Assembly (NCBI RefSeq): GCF_013283745.1
Contig: NZ_JABSTZ010000001.1
Location: forward strand, 62,001 to 126,000
DNA from: Aeromicrobium stalagmiti
GTDB lineage: Bacteria > Actinomycetota > Actinomycetes > Propionibacteriales > Nocardioidaceae
Reading direction: 5' to 3'
Length of the DNA stretch: 64,000 nt
Part shown: positions 1 through 8,660 of the stretch, one piece after another
Position numbering within the stretch: position 1 is the stretch's first letter
How the letters are laid out: every line of letters begins with the position of its first letter
Program-made: the position numbers and the translations under genes
Notes under the pieces: model-generated
Told to the model about the DNA's origin: nothing
Database searches by the model: none
The model's input: only the letters and a program-made list of their open reading frames with translations

Positions 1-329
1 TCGACGACGGCGATCGCCATGACCACGCCCAGCATGCCGTCGTACGAGCCGGCGTCCGGCACCGTGTCGAGGTGTGACCCGAGCAGCAGCGCGGGCAGCC
101 CGACCTCGCGGCCCTCACGGCGTCCGTACTGGTTGCCCGCGGCGTCCTGCCACGTGCTCATGCCGGCCGCGGCCATCCAGTCGGCGGTCGCGGCGTTGGC
201 GGCGGCGTGCTGCGGTGACAGGTAGACCCGCTCGAGGTACGACGCGTGGGCCGAGTAGCGGTCGAGCTCGGCGCAGCGGTCGAGCACCTCGATCGCGCTC
301 CCCCGCACGCGGTGGGTGCCCTTCGTCAT
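1..329 (-). CDS. allC: Allantoate amidohydrolase / N-carbamoyl-amino-acid hydrolase (M20 family), N-terminal part
   Basis: The first 109 residues of an M20-family metal-dependent amidohydrolase; the rest lies beyond the left edge. The segment GSHLDTVPDAGSYDG near residues 86-100 carries the metal-binding His-x-Asp of the family and resembles allantoate amidohydrolases and N-carbamoyl-L-amino-acid hydrolases. The ATG at 329 overlaps the aminotransferase stop (ATGA), so it is the last visible gene of the uricolytic operon. Context favours allantoate (releasing ammonia and ureidoglycine, the donor substrate of the aminotransferase just upstream) over a hydantoin-derived carbamoyl amino acid. Substrate assignment is inference; family assignment is firm. 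Confidence 0.85.
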   Translation of the reverse strand, partial: MTKGTHRVRGSAIEVLDRCAELDRYSAHASYLERVYLSPQHAAANAATADWMAAAGMSTWQDAAGNQYGRREGREVGLPALLLGSHLDTVPDAGSYDGMLGVVMAIAVV

Positions 330-1555
330 GCGTACACCTCCTGCGCGGCGCCGACGCCGCCACCGGCGGTCACGGGTGCTCCCCCGGCGCGCAGCACCTG
401 CTCCAGCGCGGCGAGCGTCACCAGCACGGCGTCCTTGCGGGCGTTGTAGCCCATCGTCCCGATGCGCCAGACCTTGCCGTGCAACGGTCCGAACGACGTG
501 CCGATCTCGATGCCGAAGTCGTCGAGCATCGCTGCCCGGGCGCCGTCGCCGTCCACGCCGTCGGGGATGACGACCGCGACGACGTTGTTCATCTTGTGGG
601 TCACGTCGCCGAAGACCTCGAGGCCGAGGCCCTGCACGCCCGCGAGCATCGCCGCCCCGTGCAGCCGGTGCCGCTCGACCGCTGACGGCAGGCCCTCCTG
701 CACCAGCAGCCGGGCGCACTCGCGCGCGCCGTAGAGCATCGTCGTCGCCTCGGTGTGGTGGTTGAGCCGCTTCTCGCCCCAGTAGTCCATGATCATCGCG
801 AGGTCGAAGTAGTTGGACGCGATGCGGGCTCCGCGCTCCTCGTCGTCGTCCGTCCGGATCCCAGCCTCGATGTGCTTGCGGCCGTCGATGACGGCGACAG
901 CCCGCGGCGAGATGCTGATCGGGGCGCTGCCCGACGGGCCGGCCAGGCACTTCTGCAGCCCGGCCGTGACGACGTCGAGCCCCCAGGCGTCGAGCTCGAA
1001 GTCGTTGCCGCCCAGCGACGCCGTCGCGTCGCAGTAGAGCAGGACGTCGTGCCGGCGGCAGATCTCGCCGAGGTCGGCCAGCGGCTGGCACATCGTCGTG
1101 GAGGTGTCGCCCTGCACGACCGCGAGCACCTGGGGGCGGACGGCGAGGATCGCGGCCTCGACCTGCTCGGGCGTGAAGACCTGCCCCCACTGGGCCTCGA
1201 TCGTGTGCACCTCGGCACCGCACCGCTCCGCGATCTCGCAGAGCAGGTGCCCAAAGCGTCCGAACACCGGCACCAGCACCCGGTCTCCCGGCTCGACCAG
1301 GCTCATCAGGGCCGCCTCGATGCCGGCCCGCGACGTCCCGTCGACCAGGAAGGTCTGCTCGTTGTCGGTGCGGAACACCTCACGGTAGAGCGCCATCGTC
1401 TCGTTCATGCAGGCCGTCATGGCGGGGTCGTACTGGCCGACCAGGGCCGCCGACATCGCCCTGAGCACCCGGGGATCGGCGTTGATCGGGCCGGGGCCCA
1501 TCAGGAGCCGGCTCGGCGGGTTGATCTGGTCGAAGCCGTGGGACGAGTGGGTCAT
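326..1555 (-). CDS. pucG: (S)-ureidoglycine--glyoxylate aminotransferase (class V, PLP)
   Basis: A 409-residue class V aminotransferase of the alanine-glyoxylate/PucG group, predicted to transfer the amino group of (S)-ureidoglycine to glyoxylate, giving oxalurate and glycine. The N-terminal LLMGPGPINADPRVL is the family signature. D176 (LLYCDA) should hold the PLP pyridine nitrogen and K202 (TAGLQKCLAGPSG) forms the Schiff base. The frame stays open upstream to 1828, but the ATG at 1555 overlaps the allantoinase stop (ATGA) and gives the family's normal length, so the longer form is rejected. Ureidoglycine specificity is inferred from the operon; a serine-glyoxylate enzyme would look alike. 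Confidence 0.9.
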   Translation of the reverse strand: MTHSSHGFDQINPPSRLLMGPGPINADPRVLRAMSAALVGQYDPAMTACMNETMALYREVFRTDNEQTFLVDGTSRAGIEAALMSLVEPGDRVLVPVFGRFGHLLCEIAERCGAEVHTIEAQWGQVFTPEQVEAAILAVRPQVLAVVQGDTSTTMCQPLADLGEICRRHDVLLYCDATASLGGNDFELDAWGLDVVTAGLQKCLAGPSGSAPISISPRAVAVIDGRKHIEAGIRTDDDEERGARIASNYFDLAMIMDYWGEKRLNHHTEATTMLYGARECARLLVQEGLPSAVERHRLHGAAMLAGVQGLGLEVFGDVTHKMNNVVAVVIPDGVDGDGARAAMLDDFGIEIGTSFGPLHGKVWRIGTMGYNARKDAVLVTLAALEQVLRAGGAPVTAGGGVGAAQEVYA

Positions 1556-2898
1556 GCGAGTGCTCCCGCCGGTCGGGCCAGCTGCTGGCCGAAGGTGTGG
1601 TCGACCCGCTCGACGTCGATCGCGTTGCCGCGCACCACCGAACGGGTCACCCGGCCGCCGTAGCGGATGCCGTCGTAGGCCGAGATGGGGTTGCGGTGCG
1701 CGAGCCGGGTCGCCTCGATGCGGAGCTCGGCGTTGGTGTCGTAGACGGCGAAGTCGGCGTCGGCGCCGACGGCGATGCGCCCCTTGCGGTCCAGACCGAC
1801 GAGATCGGCGGTGTTGCGCGACATCCACCGACTGAGGTCGGCCAGCGGGATCGCGCGGCGGCGGGCCTCCTGGGCGAGGACGCTGAAGCCGACCTGCAGC
1901 CCCGAGACGCCGCCCCAGGCCTGCTGCAGGTCGCCGTCGCCCCGGTTCTTCTCCTCCGCCGTGGCCGGCGAGTGGTCGCTGACGATGCAGTCGATGATGC
2001 CCTCGCGCAGCGCCTGCCAGAGCGCCTCACGGTTGCCGCTGTCGCGGATCGGCGGGCAGCACTTGAACTGGGGCGCGGCGTCGGGAATCGTCTCGGCGCT
2101 GAAGCTCAGGTAGTGCGGGCACGTCTCGACCGTCACGGGCAGCCCCTCCGCGCGGGCGTCGGCGATGAGGTCGAGCGCGCGGGCGCTCGACAGGTGCAGG
2201 ACGTGCACCCGGGCGCCGGTCTCGCGGCACCCGTCGACGACCTGACGGATCGCTGCCGTCTCGGCCTCGTCGGGCCGCGACAGCACGAAGTCCCGGTAGG
2301 ACCGGCTGGGCGCCGACGGCGCCTCGGCCAGCACCCGGGCGTCCTCGGCGTGGACGATCATGAGGCCGCCGAACCGCGCGATCTCGGTGAGCGCCGTCAT
2401 GAACTCGGCCGGGTCGAGCGGCGGGAACTCCTCGACCCCGGAGTCGGCCAGGAAGCACTTGAAGCCGAACACTCCGGCGTCCCACAGAGGCTCCAGGTCA
2501 CCGGCGTTGCCGGGGACGGCACCGCCCCAGAAGCCGACGTCGACCATCAGCTGGTCAGTGGCGGCCTGCTGCTTGAGCGCGAGGTGCTCGACGGTCGTCG
2601 TCGGCGGGATGCTGTTGAGCGGCATGTCGATCAGGGTCGTCGCGCCGCCGAGCGCCGCGGCCTCCGTCGCCGAGAAGAAGCCCTCCCACGTCGTGCGACC
2701 CGGCTCGTTGATGTGCACGTGGGTGTCGACGATGCCCGGCACGACGTACGCCGAGTCGGCCGGTCGCAGGATCATCCCCTCCGGCGCCTCGTCGTAGGGG
2801 CCGATCGCGGTGATCGTGCCGTGCTCGACGGTGACCGTCGCCGGCACGAACGCGCCGTCGACCAGCACCTGCCGCGCCTGGATCGCGTCGACCTGCAT
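1552..2898 (-). CDS. allB: Allantoinase (cyclic amidohydrolase)
   Basis: A 448-residue allantoinase that opens the hydantoin ring of allantoin to allantoate. It has the binuclear amidohydrolase metal site: H60-x-H62 (GIVDTHVH), carboxylated K147 (GFKCF), H183 (IVHAED), H235 (VLHLSSA) and D308 (SDHSP). A start at 2925 is open, but the ATG at 2898 overlaps the uricase stop (TGATG) and begins at the usual beta-strand, so it is preferred. It lies between uricase and pucG in the purine-degradation operon, with overlapping junctions on both sides suggesting translational coupling. Confidence 0.95.
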   Translation of the reverse strand: MQVDAIQARQVLVDGAFVPATVTVEHGTITAIGPYDEAPEGMILRPADSAYVVPGIVDTHVHINEPGRTTWEGFFSATEAAALGGATTLIDMPLNSIPPTTTVEHLALKQQAATDQLMVDVGFWGGAVPGNAGDLEPLWDAGVFGFKCFLADSGVEEFPPLDPAEFMTALTEIARFGGLMIVHAEDARVLAEAPSAPSRSYRDFVLSRPDEAETAAIRQVVDGCRETGARVHVLHLSSARALDLIADARAEGLPVTVETCPHYLSFSAETIPDAAPQFKCCPPIRDSGNREALWQALREGIIDCIVSDHSPATAEEKNRGDGDLQQAWGGVSGLQVGFSVLAQEARRRAIPLADLSRWMSRNTADLVGLDRKGRIAVGADADFAVYDTNAELRIEATRLAHRNPISAYDGIRYGGRVTRSVVRGNAIDVERVDHTFGQQLARPAGALA

Positions 2899-3839
2899 CA
2901 GCAGAATCCCGGGATCGTGGCCCATGCCGCGGGAGCCGGCTGGGCTCCCTCGCGCTGCACCGTGGACTGGATCAGGCCGTAGGGGCGGTCGGCGGCGAAG
3001 AACACCTCGTTCGGGTTGTCGAGGCCGAAGGGGGCGAGGTCGACCAGGAAGTGGTGCTTGTTGGGCATCGAGAACTTGATCTCCGCGATCTCGGGATGTG
3101 CCTCGAGCACGGCCCGGCCCATCGCGAACAGGGTCTGCTGCAGCGCCAGGGAGTGGAACGTGGCGAACGTCGAGAGCATCAGGTCACGGACGGCGGCGTA
3201 CGTGGAATTGAAGTCGACCTGCCCGCCGGCCGCTCCCGCGTCGGCGAGCCCGCCGTACCTCCACCACGCGGTGACCGAGGTCGCCAGGATGCGGTCGTCG
3301 GTCTCCTGCAGGGTCGTGTAGCGGTCGCGCGGGAAGCCGTGGAACTCCGAGCCCGTCGACTTCAGCACCGTGCAGTCGGTGAGGCCGGCGACGACGTGGG
3401 TCGTGTCGCCGTCGACCTGGACGACCGCCGTGCGGGTCTCACGACCGGTGCGGGCGAAGGAGTGGTCGTGCGGCTGCCCGTCGACGACGATCCGTTCCCA
3501 GGAGTACTGCTCCGCCTCCCAGCGTCCGCCGCTGACCCATGCGAAGTCGTCGACGAAGTGACGCCCGAGCGTGATCAGGAACTGCTCCGGCGAGCCGATG
3601 CCGTGCTCCTTCGCGAAGGCGTAGACGGTGTTCTTCTGGGTGTCGGTCGCCACGACCCGGGAGTTGTCGCCGTCGGTGTGGCAGGCCTCGAAGTCGCCCC
3701 GCAGCTGCGACGTGACGTTGAGGTCCTCGATGTGGTGGACGTCCGCGTCCCTCGTCACCTTGACCAGGCGGCACTCGGCCTTGCCGTACTGGTTGTCGCC
3801 CAGCACGATGTCACCGAGCACGATGTCGCCCGCCGCCAT
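2898..3839 (-). CDS. uox: Urate oxidase (uricase)
   Basis: A 313-residue cofactor-free urate oxidase converting urate to 5-hydroxyisourate and hydrogen peroxide. Two tandem T-fold domains are recognisable. The catalytic Lys is K20 (DNQYGKAE) and the Thr partner lies in VVATDTQKNT (residues 62-71); MPNKHHFLVDL near residues 268-278 is the C-terminal domain signature. No peroxisomal C-terminal signal, as expected for a bacterium. The N-terminus carries a five-residue tandem duplication (DIVLG twice, from a 15-bp DNA repeat at 3802-3830) before the conserved core. Start and stop overlap both neighbouring genes by one or two bases. Confidence 0.96.
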   Translation of the reverse strand: MAAGDIVLGDIVLGDNQYGKAECRLVKVTRDADVHHIEDLNVTSQLRGDFEACHTDGDNSRVVATDTQKNTVYAFAKEHGIGSPEQFLITLGRHFVDDFAWVSGGRWEAEQYSWERIVVDGQPHDHSFARTGRETRTAVVQVDGDTTHVVAGLTDCTVLKSTGSEFHGFPRDRYTTLQETDDRILATSVTAWWRYGGLADAGAAGGQVDFNSTYAAVRDLMLSTFATFHSLALQQTLFAMGRAVLEAHPEIAEIKFSMPNKHHFLVDLAPFGLDNPNEVFFAADRPYGLIQSTVQREGAQPAPAAWATIPGFC

Positions 3840-4153
3840 CAGGAGCCCTGATAGGTCGTGTAGGCGAACGGGCTGAGCAGCAGCGCAACGTGGGTGTGGC
3901 CGCTACCGGGCGCGAACGTCAGCGTCACGGACGGGAAGAACGTGTCGCGCTCGGCGGCGGCGAACCACTCGCCCGTCGCGAAGGTCAGGACGTACGTCGC
4001 CGGGTCGACGTCGGCGGCCCAGGCGATGCGGCCGTCGGCGTCGGTCGTGGCCGCAGCGATGAAGGTGCCGCCGGGGCCCGTCAGCGTGACATCGAGGCCG
4101 GACGCCGGGCGGCCGAGCGCGGCGTCGAGGACATGGGTGGACAAGGTCGTCAT
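3839..4153 (-). CDS. pucM: 5-hydroxyisourate hydrolase (transthyretin-related)
   Basis: A 104-residue transthyretin-like HIU hydrolase that converts the uricase product to OHCU. The N-terminal STHVLD (His7) and GHTHVALLLSPFAYTTY near the C-terminus mark the family. The usual C-terminal tetrapeptide YRGS reads YQGS here, so the normally conserved Arg is replaced; other catalytic positions look intact. The ATG at 4153 overlaps the OHCU decarboxylase stop and the gene ends overlapping uricase. The length is typical. Upstream reading extends further but would overlap uraD throughout. Confidence 0.93.
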   Translation of the reverse strand: MTTLSTHVLDAALGRPASGLDVTLTGPGGTFIAAATTDADGRIAWAADVDPATYVLTFATGEWFAAAERDTFFPSVTLTFAPGSGHTHVALLLSPFAYTTYQGS

Positions 4154-4635
4154 GGGGTGAGGATCCCTTCGAGTCGCAGGAGCGCGATCTCCCGCAGCTG
4201 GCCCGCCACCACGGCGGACTCGGCGGCGGGATCGTTGTCGAGGCGGGCGGTGAGCTGCTCGAGGACCTCGCCCGCGGTGCGGCCGGCCGCACGGATCAGA
4301 AAGATGCGCCCGAACGTCTCCTCGTAGACCCGGTTGCCGTCGGCGATGGCCTGCTCGTCGCCGCTGATGCCGGACTGCTCTGCCGAGGACATCGCGGCCT
4401 CGGCGCCCTCGCCCGCGGCGCGCTCGCCGATGCGCGGGTGGTGCGCGAGGGCGGCATCGATCTCGGCGTCGTCCCACGTCGCGGCCGCCGCCTCGGCGAA
4501 GGTCAGCAGGGAGTCGCGGTCGTCGTACGGACGTCCGCCGACGAGGTCGTCGATCCAGGTCTGGACGTCGGCGCACGGGCGCAGCAGCTCGGCCGCCTCG
4601 TCCGGCGCCATCGAGTTGAACGTTGCAAGGTCCAC
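4150..4635 (-). CDS. uraD: 2-oxo-4-hydroxy-4-carboxy-5-ureidoimidazoline (OHCU) decarboxylase
   Basis: A 161-residue OHCU decarboxylase giving S-allantoin, the third step of urate degradation. The hallmark HPRIGE motif is present (catalytic His66), and the C-terminal helix with NRVYEETFGRIFLIRAAGRT (residues 101-120) is the family's other signature. First gene of the uricolytic operon. The GTG at 4635 has no Shine-Dalgarno sequence but sits 7 nt after a good -10 hexamer, so the mRNA is probably leaderless. Confidence 0.94.
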   Translation of the reverse strand: MDLATFNSMAPDEAAELLRPCADVQTWIDDLVGGRPYDDRDSLLTFAEAAAATWDDAEIDAALAHHPRIGERAAGEGAEAAMSSAEQSGISGDEQAIADGNRVYEETFGRIFLIRAAGRTAGEVLEQLTARLDNDPAAESAVVAGQLREIALLRLEGILTP

Positions 4636-4642
4636 GTCACGA

Positions 4643-4648
4643 AACGTA
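4643..4648 (-). promoter_or_regulatory. Predicted -10 box of the uricolytic operon (leaderless start)
   Basis: On the minus strand the hexamer TACGTT ends 7 nt before the uraD GTG at 4635, the spacing of leaderless actinobacterial promoters. No convincing -35 was found. Inference from spacing and consensus only. Confidence 0.5.
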
Positions 4649-4680
4649 CGAGCGCAGATGACGTCTGGCGCGGCACGGGC

Positions 4681-4706
4681 GTTTCACCGACGTTAAATCT
4701 GTTTCA
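4681..4706. promoter_or_regulatory. Direct repeat GTTTCA x2, possible regulator site upstream of uraD
   Basis: GTTTCA occurs at 4681-4686 and 4701-4706, exactly 20 bp apart (about two helical turns), with an AT-rich centre (GTTAAAT) in otherwise GC-rich DNA. It lies about 35-60 bp upstream of the predicted -10 of the uricolytic operon, a position suited to an activator or repressor. No regulator gene is visible next to it. Confidence 0.3.
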
Positions 4707-4725
4707 GCCCCCTCGCCCCCGCGGG

Positions 4726-5856
4726 TCAGGCCAGGGACGCGGCGAGGGCGATGAGCGCGTGGTCGGAGCCTGCGGGTCCCACCAGGCACGCTCCGGCCGG
4801 CAGACCGTCCTCAGTCGTGAGCGGCACGCTGACCGCGGGGAGCCCTCCGATGCCGGCGATGCACGTCAGCTGCATCGTGGCCTGGCGCACGGCGTCGAGC
4901 ACCCGTGGCTTGCCGACCGGCGGCGCCACGGATGACGCCGACGGCAGCAGCAGCACCCGTTCACCGAGGTGGCGTCGCATCCCCGAGCGGTGGCGCTCGA
5001 CCTCGACGCGAGCGGCGTCGGCCTGCTGCGCGGTGATCGTCGAGGCCCGCTCGAAGCGCTGGCGGACGTCCGCGCCGAGCGTGTCGAGCCGGGTCGCCAG
5101 CCAGGCCCCGTGCGACTGCCAGGCCTCGTACGCCTGCAGGGTCTGCATCGTCGCGAGCATCGCCGGCAGCTCGGTCATGGGCCAGCTGATCCGCGGCCGA
5201 CCTGCGGCCAGCGGGCCGATCGTGGCGGCGACGTCGGGGGCGGCCAGCCCCAGGAGACCGTCGACGACGACGACCTCGCCCGTCGTCACGTCAGCCGGCG
5301 GCAGCAGCGACCGTCCGACCTCGGCCAGGAGCTCCGGGCCACGGGTGAGCCACCCGATCGTGTCGAACGACGGCGCGAGCGGCAGGAGCCCGTCGACCGG
5401 CACCGCCCCGTGCGTCGTCCGGATGCCCCAGAGCCCCTGGTAGGACGCCGGCACGCGGATCGACCCGCCGGTGTCGGTGCCGAGCCCGATCGACGCCTCC
5501 CCCATCGACACCGCCGAGGCGGAGCCCGAGCTCGAGCCGCCGGAGATGCGGTGCGGGGCTCGCGGGTTGGGCGGGGTGCCGTGGTGGGCGTTGGTGCCCG
5601 CGAGGCTGTAGGCGAACTCGTCGGTCTGGGCGATCCCGTGCACCGCGGCACCGTCGGCGAGCAGCCGCTCGACCGCCCACGCGTGCGCGAGCTCGCGGAC
5701 GGCGTGGTCGAGCCAGGCCGGGTTGCCCCCGCCGATCCGCTGACCGGCGACGGCATAGAGGTCCTTGACCGCGACCGTCTCGCCCGCCAGCTCGCCCGAT
5801 CCCGTGGGACGGACGAGCGGGTCGCCGACGACCCGCCAGATGCGCTCGTCGATCAT
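4726..5856 (-). CDS. Amidase-signature family hydrolase
   Basis: A 376-residue amidase-signature (AS) enzyme with the Ser-cisSer-Lys triad: K31 (TVAVKDLY), the GGSSSGSA stretch at 106-113, and nucleophile S132 in GTDTGGSIRVPAS. At 376 residues it is shorter than most AS amidases (450-500); the C-terminal part is compact, like the plant AMI1 type. The ATG at 5856 overlaps the acetamidase stop (ATGA), so the two are co-expressed. Substrate unknown; a role in releasing ammonia from amides fits the acetamidase partner and the nearby purine-nitrogen operon. Confidence 0.88.
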   Translation of the reverse strand: MIDERIWRVVGDPLVRPTGSGELAGETVAVKDLYAVAGQRIGGGNPAWLDHAVRELAHAWAVERLLADGAAVHGIAQTDEFAYSLAGTNAHHGTPPNPRAPHRISGGSSSGSASAVSMGEASIGLGTDTGGSIRVPASYQGLWGIRTTHGAVPVDGLLPLAPSFDTIGWLTRGPELLAEVGRSLLPPADVTTGEVVVVDGLLGLAAPDVAATIGPLAAGRPRISWPMTELPAMLATMQTLQAYEAWQSHGAWLATRLDTLGADVRQRFERASTITAQQADAARVEVERHRSGMRRHLGERVLLLPSASSVAPPVGKPRVLDAVRQATMQLTCIAGIGGLPAVSVPLTTEDGLPAGACLVGPAGSDHALIALAASLA

Positions 5857-6923
5857 CCGACGCTCGTCACTTCGAAGTCGGACTTGCGGATCCGGGCGTG
5901 GACGCCCTTGACCAGGTCGACGACCTGCGAGATGTCGAAGTCGGTCGCCGCCGACAGATAGGCGTACGCGTGCCGGGGGTCCATGCCGAAGCGGGCCTGC
6001 AGCAGCGCGATCGCCGCCCGGACGCAGCTCTGCACGGCGACGTCGAGGTCTTCGTCCATCCCGGTCGGCACGAGGTAGTCGCTCGTCTCGGCCATCGGCC
6101 CGGCCAGCTCGCCGAAGGCCGCGACGGCGTCCTCCCGGGCGATGACGTCGAAGCCGAGCCGCACCCGCAGCGACGCCTCCATCGCCGTCAGAGCAACCTC
6201 GCCGTCGCCCTGCGCGAAGTGCGGGTCTCCGACGTACGCCAGCGCCCCGTCGGCCTGCACCGGGAGGTAGAGGGTCGACCCGACGGTCAGCAGGTTGATG
6301 TCGATGTTGCCGCCGTGCGCCCCCGGCGGGACCGTGTGCGGGCGGACGTCGCCCGCGACCGCGACGCCCATGATGCCGAGGAACGGAGCGAGGTCGAAGC
6401 CGACGGACGCCTCGGTGCCAGGGCCCAGCGGCATCCGGCCCCGTCCCTCGTCGTCGACCGTCGCGAAGACGCTGAAGACCTCGCCCTCGAGCGGGTACTC
6501 CCCCGGCAGTGCGCCCCGGCCGTGGCGGTTGGAGATCACGCCGTACGGCACCCGCGGCAGCGCCTCGAGCACCCGGATCGCCAGCAGGTCGCCGACGCGC
6601 GCGCCCCGCACCTCGATCGGCCCGGTCGTGACGTGCGGCCCGTCCACTCCCCACGTGCGCGGGTGGTCGGACGCCGCGAGGGCGACCGCGTCGTCGAGCA
6701 CACCGGGCGCCCCGGCTGCCTCGAAGAAGGCCCGCGGGTCACGGCCCTGGTCCTCCAGGATCCCCTCGTGGCTGATCGTGTCGATCACGACCTCCTGACC
6801 GGCGTCGATGCTGAGCACCGGGCGGTCCGCCGCGCAGGGCAGGCGCCCCCACAGCACGTGGTCGACCGTCGACGGCAGATAGGTGGCATCGGCGGGCACG
6901 GCCTCGCCGGTCTGGAGGATCAC
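5853..6923 (-). CDS. Acetamidase/formamidase family protein
   Basis: A 356-residue member of the FmdA/AmdA family, which hydrolyses formamide or acetamide to ammonia and the acid. Typical segments are DTISHEGILEDQGRDP, GPHVTTGPIEVRGARVGD and the GGNIDINLLTVGSTLYLPV region near residues 209-227. It starts a two-gene operon with the AS amidase and is transcribed away from the DUF1275 gene. Which amide it uses cannot be read from the sequence. Confidence 0.92.
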   Translation of the reverse strand: MILQTGEAVPADATYLPSTVDHVLWGRLPCAADRPVLSIDAGQEVVIDTISHEGILEDQGRDPRAFFEAAGAPGVLDDAVALAASDHPRTWGVDGPHVTTGPIEVRGARVGDLLAIRVLEALPRVPYGVISNRHGRGALPGEYPLEGEVFSVFATVDDEGRGRMPLGPGTEASVGFDLAPFLGIMGVAVAGDVRPHTVPPGAHGGNIDINLLTVGSTLYLPVQADGALAYVGDPHFAQGDGEVALTAMEASLRVRLGFDVIAREDAVAAFGELAGPMAETSDYLVPTGMDEDLDVAVQSCVRAAIALLQARFGMDPRHAYAYLSAATDFDISQVVDLVKGVHARIRKSDFEVTSVG

Positions 6924-6982
6924 GCGGCCACAGTAGTGCCGTCCCGTTACGCCCCGGTGACACCGCCGACCAACACCCGCAC

Positions 6983-6988
6983 CACAAT
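6983..6988 (+). promoter_or_regulatory. Possible -10 box for a leaderless DUF1275 transcript
   Basis: CACAAT ends 6 nt before the GTG at 6995, where no ribosome-binding site is evident. It is a weaker match to TAnnnT than the other leaderless candidates in this window. Confidence 0.3.
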
Positions 6989-6994
6989 CGGGGG

Positions 6995-7690
6995 GTGATC
7001 CGCCGCATCGCCGTCTTCCCGAAGGACGGCTTCCACCTGTCCCTGATGCTGGCCCTGACGTTCTCGACCGGCGTCATCGACGCCGTCGGCTACCTCGGTC
7101 TCGACCGGGTCTTCACCGGCAACATGACCGGCAACGTCGTGATCCTCGGCATGGCGATCGTGGGCGCCGACGACCTGCCGGTGCTCGGTCCGCTGCTGGC
7201 GCTCGTCGGGTTCATGGTCGGCGCCGCCCTCGGTGGTCGGGTCCTCAAGGCCGCCGGACCCGGGTGGACCCGGCGCACGACGATCCTCTTCCTGCTCGTG
7301 GCGCTCGTGATGCTCGTCGTCGCGGTGGTGCTGGTCGTGGTCGAGGACGACCTCTCGCGCACGGGCGGCATCGCGATCACGACCGTGCTGGGCGGCGCGA
7401 TGGGCGTGCAGGCGGCGACGGCGCGGTTCATCGCGGTCAAGGACGTCACCACGGTCGTCGTCACGTCGACCATCACCGGGCTCGCCGCCGACTCGGTGCT
7501 CGGGTCCGGCAAGGGCACCGGCGACAGCCCCCGCCGGGTCGCGGCGGTGCTGCTGATCCTGGCTGGCGCCGCTGCCGGTGCTGCGCTGCTGAAGTGGGAG
7601 CTCGCCGCGGGCCTCGTGCTCGCCGGGGCCATCACCCTCGTCGTGACGGCGCTCGGCGCGATCCACGCCCGGCACCACGAGCCCGCCTGA
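6995..7690 (+). CDS. YoaK/DUF1275 family membrane protein
   Basis: A 231-residue integral membrane protein with about six hydrophobic helices. The segment FSTGVIDAVGYLGLDRVFTGNMTGNVV (quoted parts: TGVIDAVGYL, FTGNMTGN) near residues 24-50 is the DUF1275 signature. The function of the family is unknown; transport has been suggested. It stands alone between the acetamidase (divergent) and rsmA (convergent), with no visible terminator in the 55-bp convergent gap. Confidence 0.88.
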   Translation: MIRRIAVFPKDGFHLSLMLALTFSTGVIDAVGYLGLDRVFTGNMTGNVVILGMAIVGADDLPVLGPLLALVGFMVGAALGGRVLKAAGPGWTRRTTILFLLVALVMLVVAVVLVVVEDDLSRTGGIAITTVLGGAMGVQAATARFIAVKDVTTVVVTSTITGLAADSVLGSGKGTGDSPRRVAAVLLILAGAAAGAALLKWELAAGLVLAGAITLVVTALGAIHARHHEPA

Positions 7691-7745
7691 CGCGCCGTCG
7701 GCGGTCCGCTGACAGCGAGGAACGAGCGACCGAGGCCCTCCGAGG

Positions 7746-8660
7746 TCAGACCGGCGTCAGGAACCCCGCGAGACGGGCGAAGTCCTCGACCGTGAGCTGC
7801 TCGCCCCGGGCCTGCGGCGAGATGTCCGCGGCGACGAGCGCCTCCTCGGCGGCCGCCCCCGACCCGGCCAGCACCGAGAGGGCTGCCCGCATCGTCTTGC
7901 GGCGCTGGGCGAACGCCGCGTCGGCGACGGCGAACGTCCGCAGCCGCAGGGCCTCGTCGCCGGGCGGCTCGCGCCGCGTCCACGCCACGAGGGACGACTC
8001 GACGTTGGGCATCGGCCAGAAGACGTTGCGCCCGACCGAGCCGGAGAGCCTCATCTCGGCGTACCAGGCGGCCTTGACGCTGGGCACCCCGTACGTCTTG
8101 GAGCCGGGTCCGGCCGCGAGCCGGTGCGCGACCTCGGCCTGCACCATGACGAGCCCGGTGCGGATCGAGGCGAACCGCTCGAAGAACGTCAGCAGCACCG
8201 GCACCGACACGTTGTAGGGCAGGTTGGCCACCAGCGCCGTCGGCTCGGGCCCCGGCAGCGACGTCACCTTCATGGCGTCGGCGACGACCAGCTCGAACGA
8301 TGCCGCCTGGTCGGGCGCGTACTCGGCGATGGTCTGCGGCAGCTGGCCCGCCAGCACCTCGTCGATCTCGACCGCCGTGACGTGCGCGGCGACCTCGAGC
8401 AGCCCCAGCGTCAGCGATCCGAGCCCCGGGCCGATCTCGACCACGACGTCGTCGGCCGTGATGCCGGAGGCCTTGACGATCCGGCGCACCGTGTTGGCGT
8501 CGTGGACGAAGTTCTGCCCCCGCTGCTTGGTGGGACGGATCCCGCAGGACTCGGCGAGGCGACGGACGTCAGCGGCCCCGAGCAGGCGGGGCGGCGCTGC
8601 CGACGGGGGCGGCGTCGAGGATGAGGGCGTCAGTTGAATCTCGCCCCGGCGCATCCCCAC
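7746..8660 (-). CDS. rsmA: 16S rRNA (adenine1518-N6/adenine1519-N6)-dimethyltransferase
   Basis: Dimethylates two adjacent adenosines in the 3'-terminal helix of 16S rRNA. The RGQNFVHD segment, SAM-binding [12 protein letters not shown] and catalytic [11 protein letters not shown] (an NLPY motif) are all present; the last ~90 residues form the usual C-terminal helical domain. The start is uncertain: GTG at 8660 or ATG at 8654, both inside the 3' end of rpfB (overlap of 25-31 bp); the first conserved block ([12 protein letters not shown]) begins about 25 residues in. The rpfB-rsmA order is as in M. tuberculosis Rv1009-Rv1010. Confidence 0.95.
   Translation of the reverse strand: MGMRRGEIQLTPSSSTPPPSAAPPRLLGAADVRRLAESCGIRPTKQRGQNFVHDANTVRRIVKASGITADDVVVEIGPGLGSLTLGLLEVAAHVTAVEIDEVLAGQLPQTIAEYAPDQAASFELVVADAMKVTSLPGPEPTALVANLPYNVSVPVLLTFFERFASIRTGLVMVQAEVAHRLAAGPGSKTYGVPSVKAAWYAEMRLSGSVGRNVFWPMPNVESSLVAWTRREPPGDEALRLRTFAVADAAFAQRRKTMRAALSVLAGSGAAAEEALVAADISPQARGEQLTVEDFARLAGFLTPV

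Noticed and set aside
326-1828. Longer aminotransferase starting inside allantoinase
   Set aside because: The extra 91 residues are low-complexity antisense-like sequence; the ATG at 1555 overlaps the upstream stop and fits the family.
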